Shown here: positions 20,424 through 31,800 of the stretch, in pieces
How positions within the stretch are numbered: position 1 is the stretch's first letter
Layout: every line of letters starts with the position of its first letter
Assembly (NCBI GenBank): GCA_008000375.1
Contig: SMOI01000241.1
Location: 1 to 49,535 of the forward strand
Source of the DNA: Poteriospumella lacustris
Lineage: Eukaryota > Sar > Chrysophyceae > Chromulinales > Dinobryaceae
Direction of reading: 5' to 3'
Length of the DNA stretch: 49,535 nucleotides
The notes under the pieces: model-generated
Told to the model about the DNA's origin: nothing
Database searches by the model: none
Seen by the model: the letters and a program-made list of their open reading frames with translations, nothing else
Position numbers and translations under genes: made by a program

Positions 20424-23400
20424 ATGTGGGACGTTGTGGTTCATGTTGTAGCCGCCGCGACATTGGTCGCCTTGGTCTACTGCAGCTTCGAGAACGGCTA
20501 CCAGAACGACTTCACCTTCGACGATCACCTCGCCATCGAAGGCAACGGCGATGTGGACATTAATAACCAGCCCTTTCGACACCTGTGGTTCAGCGACATC
20601 TGGGGGAAGGACCTGTTGGCGCACGACTCGCACCGCAGCTACCGACCGCTGCTCATCGTCATTTTCCGCTGGCTCTACACGCAGTCGAAGGGGGCGCCCT
20701 TGTTTCGGCTGGTCTCCATCTCTGCTCATGGTGTTACGACGGTCCTCGTCTACGGCTGGGCACTGACGCTGCTGAAGCCCAGTGTGGGCAGCCGGTGGGA
20801 CCGCCGCCTGGTCGCCTGGTCGACTGCGGCACTCTTCGCCTCGCACCCGATTCACGTGGAGGCCGTCACAGCTGTGGTGAACCTGGCAGAGCCTGCTTCT
20901 GCCTTCTGCATCCTGCTGGGCTACCTCTGCTTCCATTCGTCGCTGCTGTCGAGCCGCAGAGGCGGTGCGCCGTGGCACGTCCTGTGCAGCTGCGCCTGGT
21001 GGATCGCCGCGGTTCTGGCGGCGCTGCTGAAGGAAACAGGCATCCTCGTCGCATTGATGCCGATCGTTTACGTCTTGGGGCGGTGGACGGTGACCGCGTG
21101 CGGTCGGCTGTGCGGCTGCCGCGCCGCAGCGAGCACCAGCGGTGCCCTGTCGACGCGGCTGTCGCTGTGGTGGCTGCTGCAGTCCACCGCGTATCTCTAC
21201 CTGTACTTCGCCATGCGCAGTCTCCTGGTGAACCCCCAGCGAGAGACGTTGTTAGCTTCGCCAGCGCTGCTGGCGCAGTTCGTTGCGCAGTTTTTGTGGC
21301 GGCGCGAGGGCGACTCGTACCTCAACGCGAGTCAGCTGCTGCGCCGCGCGGAGAACCCGTTCGCCTTCCTCACCGACCGCGCCACGAAGGTCTACTCGAT
21401 GCTGTACCTGTACTTCCGCTACGTCTACCTGCTGCTGTGGCCGCGCGAGCAGAGCCCCGAGTACTCGTACGACTGCATCCCCGCGGTCGGCGACCCCGCC
21501 GACGTGCGCCTCGTCACCGCCGTCGCCACCATCGGCGCCATCGTCGCCCTCGGCGTCTATTCCTGCGCGCTGCTGTTGCGATCGCCACCATCGGTGACCA
21601 CGCCGTGTCCATCAGTGGCCGCTGAGGCCACTGAGACCAGCGACACCGACGCTAGCAGCGCCGCCGCCGCCGCCAACACGACGGCCGCCTCAGCCGCTGC
21701 CGCCTCAGCCGCTACCTCTGCCGCTGCCGCTGCCGCTGCCGCTACATCAGCCGCTGCCGCAGCGCCGACGTCAGCGCGAGTGACGCCAGCGGACGCCGCC
21801 TCAGCGGACTCGGCGCTGTTCGAGGGCCTCGTGTGGCTGGTGATTCCGTTCGCGCCGCTGACGGGCGTCGTGTTCACGCTGGGCACGCTGCTGGCCGAGC
21901 GGCTGCTGTACCTCTGCTCGGTGGGCTTCTGCTTCGTCCTCGCGCTGCTGCTCTTCCGCCTCTGCGACGCCGCCGCGACCGCCGCCGCCGGCCGCCACCC
22001 GGCGACGCGGTGGACGACCCGCGGCGTGTTCTTCGCGGCGATCGCCGGCCTCGTCGCGTGGTACACGACGCAGACGCGCGCGTACAACGTCGTGTGGCAA
22101 GACGACGCGCACCTGTTTCTGCACGCGGTGGCGGTCTGTCCGCGCTCGGCGAAGAGCCACCTGCAGGTGTCGAAGCTCTTCTCGAACGCGGGGTACCTCG
22201 ACGAGGCGTGGCGCCACCTGCAGCAGGCGAAGGCCATCGACGCCGCCTTCTGCGACGTCCACCTGCAGGAGGCCTTCATCCTCCTCGGCCGCAACGCCAC
22301 CGCGACGCTGCCGCCCGATGCGCCGTCGCCTGCTGCGCACATCAAAGCGACGTACCGGCGCTCGGCGTCGGCGTCGGCGTCGTCGCCGCTGGCGCTCGAC
22401 GTCGGCGCCGGCGACTTCATGACGCGCGTCGCGCAGGCGATTCGCGCGCTGCAGCGGTCGATCGGCTGCGTCTACACGAACCACCAGGCGCTGCGCATGT
22501 TGACGCAGCTCTGGGACCTGCAGCAGATGGCCGCCACGCCGCAGGTCGCCGCCTACGTCGGCGTGCCGCTCGCGGTGTACCGCGCGCAGCTGCTGCGGCG
22601 CCAGGCGCGTCAAGCGGCGGCCATCGGCCTCGACGTCGTCGCCGTGCACAAGTTCCTCGACGCCGCCACGGCGCTCTTCGACCACGCGGCGTCCTCGGCG
22701 CCCGCGGCGCGGCGCTACGAGGCGAAGGCGCTGCACGTGCTGGCGCAGGCGCGGCGCGTCCTCCGTCGCTACTTCGACGTCGACGCGCCGCGGCGGCCGA
22801 GCGGCGGTGCCGGCGACGACGACGCTGCGGCGGCGGCGACGGTGGACGAGGCGCAGTGGCAACTGCTGACGGGGCTGCGCTGCCGCGCGGCGACGCTGAG
22901 CGGCGCGGTGCGGTCGATGTGGATGGAGCAGCAGCGCGGCGCCGTCGACCGCGCGGCGAACGCGACGGCCGCGGCGACCGCGACGGCGCTGTGGCGGCAG
23001 TGGCAGGCGGGCGCGCTGCGGGTGGCGCACGACCTCGCGACGGCCGCGACGGACGCGCACTGCGTCGTGCACGCGCTGGCGACGGACGCCAGCGGCTGGG
23101 AGCAGCTGCGCGTGGGCGCGGCGCACACGGCGAAGTGGCTGCAGGAGCTGGAGCAGCAGCGCGCCACCGCGACGCTCGTCGCCATCGCCAGCGGCGACAG
23201 CAACAGCGACGGCGACAGCAACGGCGACGGCGGCGCGATCGACGGCGTCGCGGCCGTCTACCGCAGCGACTTCGCGCGGCTCTTCGACCGGTCGCAGGTG
23301 TTCGCGCAGCGTCGCACCGACGACCGCGCGGCGGCCGCGGGTCGTGTGGCGACGCTGCCGACGTGGCGAGCGGCGCTGCCGTACGAGGTCGACAGCGTCG

Positions 23401-24835
23401 TGCCGCTGGCGGCGGCGTATGCGCGCGCCGTGCAGCTGGCGACGCTGACGCAGGACGACGTCGCGGCGCAGGCGGCGCGGTTCCGCGTCTTCGCGCAGCA
23501 GCTGCGCGCCACCGACGACGGCACCGCCGCCGTGGCCGCCGCCGTGGCAACGGACGCGACAGACGCGGCGATGGCGCCGGCGACGCTGGTGGCGCTGCTG
23601 CAGGGCGAACAGGCGGCGCGGCGACAGACCGCGCGTCTGCTCACGCTGGCCGTGCAGCGCCACTACCTCCACCGCCGCTTCCACCTCGCCGCGTACTACG
23701 GCGGCCTGTTCCTGCTGCAGGAGCTGCTCGCCGTCGTCGCCTGGACGCCCGCCAGCGAGGCGCCCGCGGCCGTCGGAGGCGCTGCGGCTGCCGCGGCGTA
23801 CGTGGCGGGGCTGCAGCGCGAGTACCGCGCGCGGTCGCTGCGGCTGTGGCACGCGCAGGGCGAACTCGACCGCGTCGCCGAGGTCGAGCGCCACCGGCTG
23901 CAGTGGCAGCGCGCCGCTGTCGACGACGACGCCACCGCGGCGGCCGCTGCGACGACGGCGGCGACGCTGACGCCGCTGTTCGCGACGCCGCTGGCGCCGG
24001 CGGCGGCGGCGAACGCGACGGACGCCGTCGGGCTGCCGGCGAGCTCGGGCGGCGCCACCACGAGGCGCACCACGTCGCGCTGTGGCGACACGCGTTGCCG
24101 CTGCGTGAGCTGCTGCGCGTGTTGCAGACGCCGACGCACATGGCCGCGCTGCTGGCGACCGCCGCGCCCGACGCGTCCGACGCGTCCGGCGGCTGGCTGC
24201 ACGGCGAGCGGCTGCACGTGCGGCTCGCGGAGATGCGCCAGCTGCTGGACGACGCCGCCTTCTGCACGAACCTCTTCTGGTACACCGACGCGCTGGCGGG
24301 CGTCAGCGGCCTGTACGACGCGCCGGACTACGCCGCGGGCGTCGCGGACCTCCTGCAGCTGTATCGCCTCTGCGCGCTGCGCCACCCGTCGACGCTGCCC
24401 ACCGACGCCGACGATGCGCCGAGGGCCCACGCGAAGAAGGCGACGAAGAAGAAGGCGACGAAGAAGGCGCAGCCGACGGCGCGCGACGGGCCGCAGTTCA
24501 CGCGGCTCTTCGCGTCGCTGCCGGAGGAGTCGCTGCTGCGCACCGTCGAGGGCTACGTCGAGGCGCAGCTGCAGCCGCTGCTGCGACGAGAATACGACGC
24601 CATCGCCGACACCAGCGCAGCGACGTTGGCGGAAGGCGGCGTGGCGGCGGCGCACGCGACGCGGATGGCCCGCATGACGCGCATTCTGCCGGTCGCCGTC
24701 GTCGACAAAACCGTCGGCGAGTTCCGCGCGGTCGCCTGCCAGCTCGGCAGCCGCGTGCCGGGCATCTGCGCCAGCAGCATTGCCCAGCAGCAGCCTGCGG
24801 ACGTGTCACAGTCCGCGCGAAACGATGCGCTATAA
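20424..24835 (+). CDS. TMTC-type protein O-mannosyltransferase (transmembrane and TPR), with a frame break
   Basis: ATG at 20424. The N-terminus matches the TMTC family of ER membrane GT-C mannosyltransferases: FTFDDHLAIEGN with the acidic pair after the first helix, LWFSDIWGKDLLAHDSHRSY, LFASHPIHVEAVTAVVNLAEP. The DUF1736 region lies near residues 255-352, with ENPFAFLTDRATKVYSMLYL and LLLWPREQSPEYSYDCIP. More membrane helices and TPR-like helices follow (SHLQVSKLFSNAGYLDEAWR, about 570-620). A tail of about 850 residues, Ala-rich and poorly conserved in look, ends at 24835. Near 24040 the frame must shift to continue the clearly coding end (HHEAHHVALWRHALPLRELL onward). This is either a one-base indel or an unusual 125-nt gtcgac...ag intron (23919-24043). 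TMTCs mannosylate cadherins in animals. Confidence 0.82.
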
Positions 24836-25115
24836 CCGAACACGAGGCGCCCCACAGTACATTAGGATAGGTGCAACTGTATGAGAGTAACCGGTGAAGT
24901 CGACCACCGAAAACGTCCACTACCTTGTCACCGACACACTTTTCCCTCGTTTTTCCGCGATTTCCCGCCGCCCGCGTCGTTTGAATTCGAAGCCGCCGGA
25001 GAGTCGGCGATAGCCCGCGATCCTGGCGGCGATCAATGCTCGAGTGCGTATTCCGTTCCGCCGCGATCAGACATTTCAGGCTTCTTTCTCGACATCTCTC
25101 CACACAGCCGCCACG

Positions 25116-26586
25116 ATGGACGCCTCGGATGCAGAGCCGACCGCGAACGAGAAGCTGATCGAGGAGGAGTATCGCGTGTGGAAGAAGAACGCTCCGTTTC
25201 TGTATGATGTGAACCTGACGCATGCGTTGGATTGGCCGAGTTTGACGGTGCAGTGGTTGCCTGAGGAGGGCAAGTCGGCGTCGGCGGCCGACCTGGTGAA
25301 CCACAAGTTGATCTTGGGCACGCAGTCGGACGAGTCGGCGGAGGCCGAGGCCAACTATTTGATGATCGCCGACGTGTTGTTGCCGAGTCCGGACGCACCG
25401 GTGGATGCGCGTAGCCACAACAAGGAGAAGAACGAACTGGGCAACTACGCCGGCACGCTGAGCAAGGTGCAGGTGAAGGTGAAGATCGTGACGGAGGGCG
25501 ACGTGCACCGCGCGCGGTACCAGCCGCAGAACTCGTTCGTGGTGGCGGTGAAGTCGCCGAAGCCGGACGTGCTGGTGTTCAACTACTCGAAGCACCCCTC
25601 GCTGCCGCCGGACTCGGTGTGCCGTCCGCAGTTCCGGCTGAAGGGCCACACGGACGGCGGCTACGGCATCGCGTGGAACCCGCTGAACGCGGGTCTGTTG
25701 GCGTCGGCGAGTGCGGACGGCAGCATTTGTCTGTGGGACATCAAGGAGGCGGCGACGGAGGTGGCGGCGCTGCACACGTTCCGCGGCCACACCGGGGGCG
25801 TCGAGGACGTCGACTGGTCGCGCCACCACGCGTCGATGTTCGGCACAGTGGGCGACGACGGCCGCATGTTGATCTGGGACCTGCGCGACTCGGGCGCGGC
25901 GAGCGGCAGCGACTCGTCCGTCGCGACGGGCAAGCCGCGCTTCGACACGCTGGCACACAACGAAGACACAAACTGCATCGCCTTCAACCCGCACAACGAG
26001 ACGCTGGTGGCGACGGGCGGGTCGGACGGCGTGGTGAAGCTGTGGGACCTGCGCAACCTGTCGCAGAGCATGCACGAGTGCATCGGACACAAGGAGGGCG
26101 TGTACCAGCTGAGCTGGTCGCCGTTCGAGGAGGCGGTGTTGGCGTCGAGCGGCGAGGACCGCCGCGTCATCATTTGGGACACGCGGCGCATCGGCCAGGA
26201 GCAGGACCCCGAAGACGCCGAGGACGGGCCGCCCGAGCTGCTCTTCGTCCACGGCGGTCACACGGCGAAGGTCTTCGACTTCTCCTGGAACCAGAACTAC
26301 CACTGGTGCATGGCGTCGGTGGCGGAGGACAACGTGCTGCAGGTGTGGCAGGTGGTAAGTGCGCGGCGCCGGTCGACGAGGACGCGTGGCGAGGTGGTGG
26401 CTGAGACGCGGTGTGTCTGTGTGTGTGGTACAGGCGGAGAGCATCTACGACGACGGCGAGGACGAGGACGAGTCGCAGGCGGGCGACGCGGCGACGGGCA
26501 AGAAGGCGGCCGACGAGGTGGCGGACGAGGACCTGGAGGACGACGACGAGGTGGACCGCCACCGCCAGAAGCGACAGAAGCACTGA
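25116..26586 (+). CDS. Histone-binding WD40 protein RBBP4/7-MSI1-like, copy 1
   Basis: Exons are 25116-26354 and 26434-26586; the intron is 79 nt with gtaagt and tacag, phase 0, giving 463 residues. The N-terminus EEEYRVWKKNAPFLYDVNLT plus HALDWPSLTVQWLP is the histone-H4-binding helix region (CAF1C_H4-bd). WD40 blades follow, for example FRLKGHTDGGYGIAWNP, SADGSICLWDI, FRGHTGGVEDVDWS, ATGGSDGVVKLWDLRNL, SSGEDRRVIIWDTRRIG and VAEDNVLQVWQV. The loop with PEDAEDGPPELLFVHGGHTAK is typical of the family. Known members are shared subunits of CAF-1, NuRD/HDAC, NURF and PRC2 complexes and act in the nucleus. The C-terminus is longer and more acidic than usual (DDGEDEDESQ..., ending RQKRQKH). Confidence 0.95.
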
Positions 26587-27045
26587 GCGTCGCCGTCGCC
26601 GAGCCCGTGTGTCGCGGAGCCTCTCATCCGTCCAGCACTGTCGTGCAGTATATATTCGTGTGTGTGATCGTTGCTGCCGTGGCTCTGGCAGCCTGTAACA
26701 TAGGCCCTAATTTGTTTCTTGTGTGTCGCTGTCGCTGTTGCGTCTCATGTTCGACGTTCAGCGGCGGTGTCTGTTACGATAACGATAGGCGGCCGAGCGA
26801 GCGGTGGAGACCGGACAGGACCCTGGTCGTGGCCAGAAGCGGATAACACGTGCGGCGACGTCTGGCTCATCGACGCCCTCGAGGAAGCGCAGATCACTCA
26901 CCGGGACGGCGACACGTCAGCGAAACAAACGAACAAACTTAGGGTCTATGTTACAAGCTATGGTACAAACACGTATACACACTGCACGACAGTGCTGGAC
27001 GGATGAGAGGCTCCGCGACGCACGGGCTCGGCGACGGGGCGACGC
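26587..27045. other. Spacer between the convergent RBBP4 copies
   Basis: 459 nt from stop to stop. The outer parts belong to the palindrome arms. The unique centre (about 26665-26967) shows no gene. Both transcripts must end here or overlap, so read-through would produce complementary RNA. Confidence 0.6.
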
Positions 27046-28516
27046 TCAGTGCTTCTGTCGCTTCTGGCGGTGGCGGTCCACCTCGTCGTCGTCCTCCAGG
27101 TCCTCGTCCGCCACCTCGTCGGCCGCCTTCTTGCCCGTCGCCGCGTCGCCCGCCTGCGACTCGTCCTCGTCCTCGCCGTCGTCGTAGATGCTCTCCGCCT
27201 GTACCACACACACAGACACACCGCGTCTCAGCCACCACCTCGCCACGCGTCCTCGTCGACCGGCGCCGCGCACTTACCACCTGCCACACCTGCAGCACGT
27301 TGTCCTCCGCCACCGACGCCATGCACCAGTGGTAGTTCTGGTTCCAGGAGAAGTCGAAGACCTTCGCCGTGTGACCGCCGTGGACGAAGAGCAGCTCGGG
27401 CGGCCCGTCCTCGGCGTCTTCGGGGTCCTGCTCCTGGCCGATGCGCCGCGTGTCCCAAATGATGACGCGGCGGTCCTCGCCGCTCGACGCCAACACCGCC
27501 TCCTCGAACGGCGACCAGCTCAGCTGGTACACGCCCTCCTTGTGTCCGATGCACTCGTGCATGCTCTGCGACAGGTTGCGCAGGTCCCACAGCTTCACCA
27601 CGCCGTCCGACCCGCCCGTCGCCACCAGCGTCTCGTTGTGCGGGTTGAAGGCGATGCAGTTTGTGTCTTCGTTGTGTGCCAGCGTGTCGAAGCGCGGCTT
27701 GCCCGTCGCGACGGACGAGTCGCTGCCGCTCGCCGCGCCCGAGTCGCGCAGGTCCCAGATCAACATGCGGCCGTCGTCGCCCACTGTGCCGAACATCGAC
27801 GCGTGGTGGCGCGACCAGTCGACGTCCTCGACGCCCCCGGTGTGGCCGCGGAACGTGTGCAGCGCCGCCACCTCCGTCGCCGCCTCCTTGATGTCCCACA
27901 GACAAATGCTGCCGTCCGCACTCGCCGACGCCAACAGACCCGCGTTCAGCGGGTTCCACGCGATGCCGTAGCCGCCGTCCGTGTGGCCCTTCAGCCGGAA
28001 CTGCGGACGGCACACCGAGTCCGGCGGCAGCGAGGGGTGCTTCGAGTAGTTGAACACCAGCACGTCCGGCTTCGGCGACTTCACCGCCACCACGAACGAG
28101 TTCTGCGGCTGGTACCGCGCGCGGTGCACGTCGCCCTCCGTCACGATCTTCACCTTCACCTGCACCTTGCTCAGCGTGCCGGCGTAGTTGCCCAGTTCGT
28201 TCTTCTCCTTGTTGTGGCTACGCGCATCCACCGGTGCGTCCGGACTCGGCAACAACACGTCGGCGATCATCAAATAGTTGGCCTCGGCCTCCGCCGACTC
28301 GTCCGACTGCGTGCCCAAGATCAACTTGTGGTTCACCAGGTCGGCCGCCGACGCCGACTTGCCCTCCTCAGGCAACCACTGCACCGTCAAACTCGGCCAA
28401 TCCAACGCATGCGTCAGGTTCACGTCATACAGAAACGGAGCGTTCTTCTTCCACACGCGATACTCCTCCTCGATCAGCTTCTCGTTCGCGGTCGGCTCTG
28501 CATCCGAGGCGTCCAT
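27046..28516 (-). CDS. Histone-binding WD40 protein RBBP4/7-MSI1-like, copy 2 (inverted)
   Basis: Minus-strand exons 27278-28516 and 27046-27198 mirror copy 1 exactly, with identical intron sequence and the same predicted 463-residue protein. The start codon, splice sites and stop are all intact. Because the arm extends about 175 nt upstream of the ATG, the two copies share their 5' leader and probably their core promoter, unlike the mL59-like pair. GCP2 begins 357 nt beyond in the opposite direction, so the region 28517-28872 serves as a divergent promoter for this copy and GCP2. Confidence 0.95.
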
Positions 28517-28872
28517 CGTGGCGGCTGTGTGGAGAGATGTCGAGAAAGAAGCCTGAAATGTCTGATCGCGGCGGAACGGAATACGCACTCGAGCATTGAT
28601 CGCCGCCAGGATCGCGGGCTATCGCCGACTCTCCGGCGGCTTCGAATTCAAACGACGCGGGCGGCGGGAAATCGCGGAAAAACGAGGGAAAAGACTGGAG
28701 GAGTGTGTCGGTGACGCCGTGGGACGTTTCAAGTTTGTGCACGGCGACGTCGTCGTCGGGTGCGGCTTTTCAAAATCGGGCACCGCGACGATCGCTTTCC
28801 GCTTTGCATTATTTGGTCTATTGCCGATTTAGTCGTCCTCGCTGGTGTCATTCTTGTGAAGAAGGAGTCACC

Positions 28873-31800
28873 ATGGACGCTCCCGATACTGACTTGTCAG
28901 TGAATGAACTGGCGAAGTTGTTGGGGTCGATCAACGAGAGCGACGCCGCTCCTCGTTCGTCGTCACTCCCAACACGACGAAGTTATATCCCGTCATCCGC
29001 TGCCCCTACTGGTGGTGCACCTTCTGCCCTGCGGTCCACTGCCGCTCCTTCGTCTGGGGCCTCTTCAGCAGCTGCATTGCTCCAAAAGGTACCCGTTGAA
29101 TTCTCTGTGCGTCCCTGACCCTACCTCTCAACACAATTCGCTCTTCAGACACTAGATCGCGCGAAAGCCTCTGATGTCCGCGAAAGCCGTGAGGGGCGTT
29201 TGCCTTCATCTACAAGCAGCGCGTTGGGCGCTGATGACGGTCTGCGACGTTTTCAGACGACTGTCTCGGTCACGACGTCGACCGAAATCCCACGTTCAGC
29301 GTATGGCGGCGAACGTGCCAGTTCCCTACCGTCTGTGTCGGAGTCTGAGCCCGAATCGTCATCGGACCGGTCGTGGATGCGCAGCAAAACCTCGACGACG
29401 ACGTCCGCGACGCAGCCAGCGACGGCACCGGCCGCGTTCCAGGACACCGTCGACTTCAACGTCGTGCGCTTCAACACGGAGTACTCCTTCCGCAATAAAC
29501 AGGGGAAATACCTGCAGACGGTGATGGAGGACCTGAGCGATCGCGACGACGCGTCGGTGGTCACCTTCTCGTCGGTGGCCGAGTCGGTGTCGTCGCGGCT
29601 GCGCAACGGCGCCGCGACGGTGCCGCAGAACACGACGATCTACCTGCTGGGCGCGGACGGCCAGGGCATCGGCGAAGTCACCGACGCGCTGCAGTTCGTC
29701 AACTTAGAGCAGAAGGACTCGACGGCGCCGCTGATGTACGGCGCCACGGTGGCCATCAAGTCCGCCGCGGCGAAGGAGAGGTAAGCCGCCCGCCGCCCGC
29801 CGCCCGCCACACGGCGGTGACCCCGCGTTTGATGCGTCCGCTGACACCGCCGTCTCGTAGATTGCTGGGCATCAAGGACGGCAGCCGCATCGGCTTCTGG
29901 CGCCACTTCGTCGGCGAAGGCGAAAAATGGATCGTGACGAAGGCGGTGGGCGCGGCGCCGCTGACCGGCTGCAACGGCGTCACGGTGCCGCTGACCTCGC
30001 TGGGCGTCGAGGACGTCTCCGCGCGACACACGCGCTTCGTCCGCGTCGGCGACGCCATTCTGCTGCAGACGAAGAAGTCCGAGCACTACCTCTCCGTGCA
30101 GGACGTCTTCGCCGCCGCCGACCCCGGCGGCAGCGGCGGCAGTGGCGGCGTCGAGGCCATCAAACTCATCTACAAAGAGCGCGGCGGACTGCTCGGCGCA
30201 CACGAGGCCCTAGTGCTCGAGCACTTCGGCACGGTGCCGCTGCCGGCGTGGCTGACGTCGCGGCCGTATCTGTCGGGGCAGATGCTGCAGGTGCCGGCGA
30301 AGTTCGCGCAGCCGTCGAGCGACACTGAGCAGCGCGTCTTCGCCTCCTCCGGTGCGTCCTCCGCCGCGACGACGTTTCTCTCGACGTATCGCGCGGAGAA
30401 AGAGCGCCAGCAGCAACAGGCACAGCCCGATCACGCCTCCGCCGTCCTCTCCTACGCGGAGATGAAGAAAGTGAAACCGCTCGGCCAGTTCACCGTCGCG
30501 GAGCAGCAGGCGATGCTCATTCGCGACCTCCTCTGCGCCTGCATGGGCCTCAACGGCACCTACGTCCGCGCCTTGCCGCACAGCCTCGCGCTCCAACGTC
30601 ACACTCTGCTGCCGCCGACGGTGTTTTCGCCGGCGAATTGGGGCAAAGTGGCGGACCTGGCGTTCGCGTTTCTGGTGCTCCCGGCGAAGGAGGACCTCAG
30701 CGAGGCCGCCATCGACGTGACGGCGCAGGGCGACCGCTCGCTGCTCAACCAGGTGGCCGACGTGCTGCCCTTCTGCACGATGCTGCTGCACCTGCGCGAT
30801 TTCGTCGCGACGCAGGCGCAGTACGACTACGGCGTCGTGTCGCACGCCTTCGTGCGGGCGCTGCGGCGCCTGCTGCAGGAGTTCGACGTGCTCGTCTGCC
30901 AGCTGGAGCACCTGCACAACCAGCGCAAGCTCACGCTGCAGAAGCTGCTCTTCTTCCTGCAGCCCAGCCGCCGCATGATGCTCGTCCTGCACCGCGTCTG
31001 CTGCGGCTCCAGCGCAGCCCTCGGCAGTGGCAGCAGCAGCGGCGCGACCGACCGCGGCGCGCGCGACCTCATCGGCGGGCAGCTGCTGCAGCACCTGTGT
31101 CAGCAGTTGCAGGCGCAGGGCGACGCGCAGGCGAAGCAGCTCGTCGCGTCGCTCGTCGCGGAGACCGCCGCGCCGTTCCTTCAGATGATCGCGCACTGGA
31201 TCTACCGCGGCGAGCTGCACGACCCGTACCACGAGTTCATGATCGAGGAGGACGTCTCCGTGCGCAAGGAGGCGCTGCAGGCCGACTTCAACGCGCAGTA
31301 CTGGGACCACCGCTACACGCTGCGGCCGCGACACATCCCGCTCGCGCTCTTCTCGATGGACACGGCGCAGCGCATCCTCATGACCGGCAAGTACCTCAAC
31401 GTCGTGCGCGACTGCGTCGGCGACGCGGTGCTGTCGCAGGCCGCGCAGGACGCCGACGTCTTCGGCGACGACGGCAGCGACCGCGACGCGGCCGACGACG
31501 ACGGCGACGACGACGCGGACCAGTCGCTGCGGCGCGACAGCGGCGACGAGGGCGACGACCAGACGCTCGCGTCGCTGGTCTCGTCGCCCGGCGGTGGGCG
31601 CGGCGGGCGCAGCTGGGCGCGCGGTCGGGCGACGTCGCCGGGCAAAGCGGCGGCGGCTGGTGGCGGCGCTGGGCGACGCAGCCGTCGAACGGGGCGCCGC
31701 GGCGGCCGGCGTCGCGGGCGACAGACGATCGTCCTGCCGAAGGCGAAGACGCTCGCCATCGACATCGACGCGCTCTGCGCCTCCTACGACGGCACCGCGG

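Larger units (their letters stand above)
24940..28693. repeat. Large palindrome: inverted RBBP4 gene duplication
   Basis: The left arm, about 24940-26664, and right arm, about 26968-28693, are near-perfect reverse complements separated by about 300 nt. Mirror positions in the genes sum to 53632. The arms include the 5' leader, both exons, the intron and the first 80 or so nt after the stop. I could find one synonymous change (an Asp codon, GAT to GAC) in the coding part, plus a two-base indel and several substitutions after the stop. Patches of weaker similarity continue beyond the arm ends (gtgtgtcggtgac). Confidence 0.9.

Noticed and set aside
27188-28714. 508-codon plus-strand frame opposite RBBP4 copy 2 and its mirror opposite copy 1
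   Set aside because: A shadow of the WD40 gene. It is duplicated only because the palindrome is duplicated, and has no protein-like motif.
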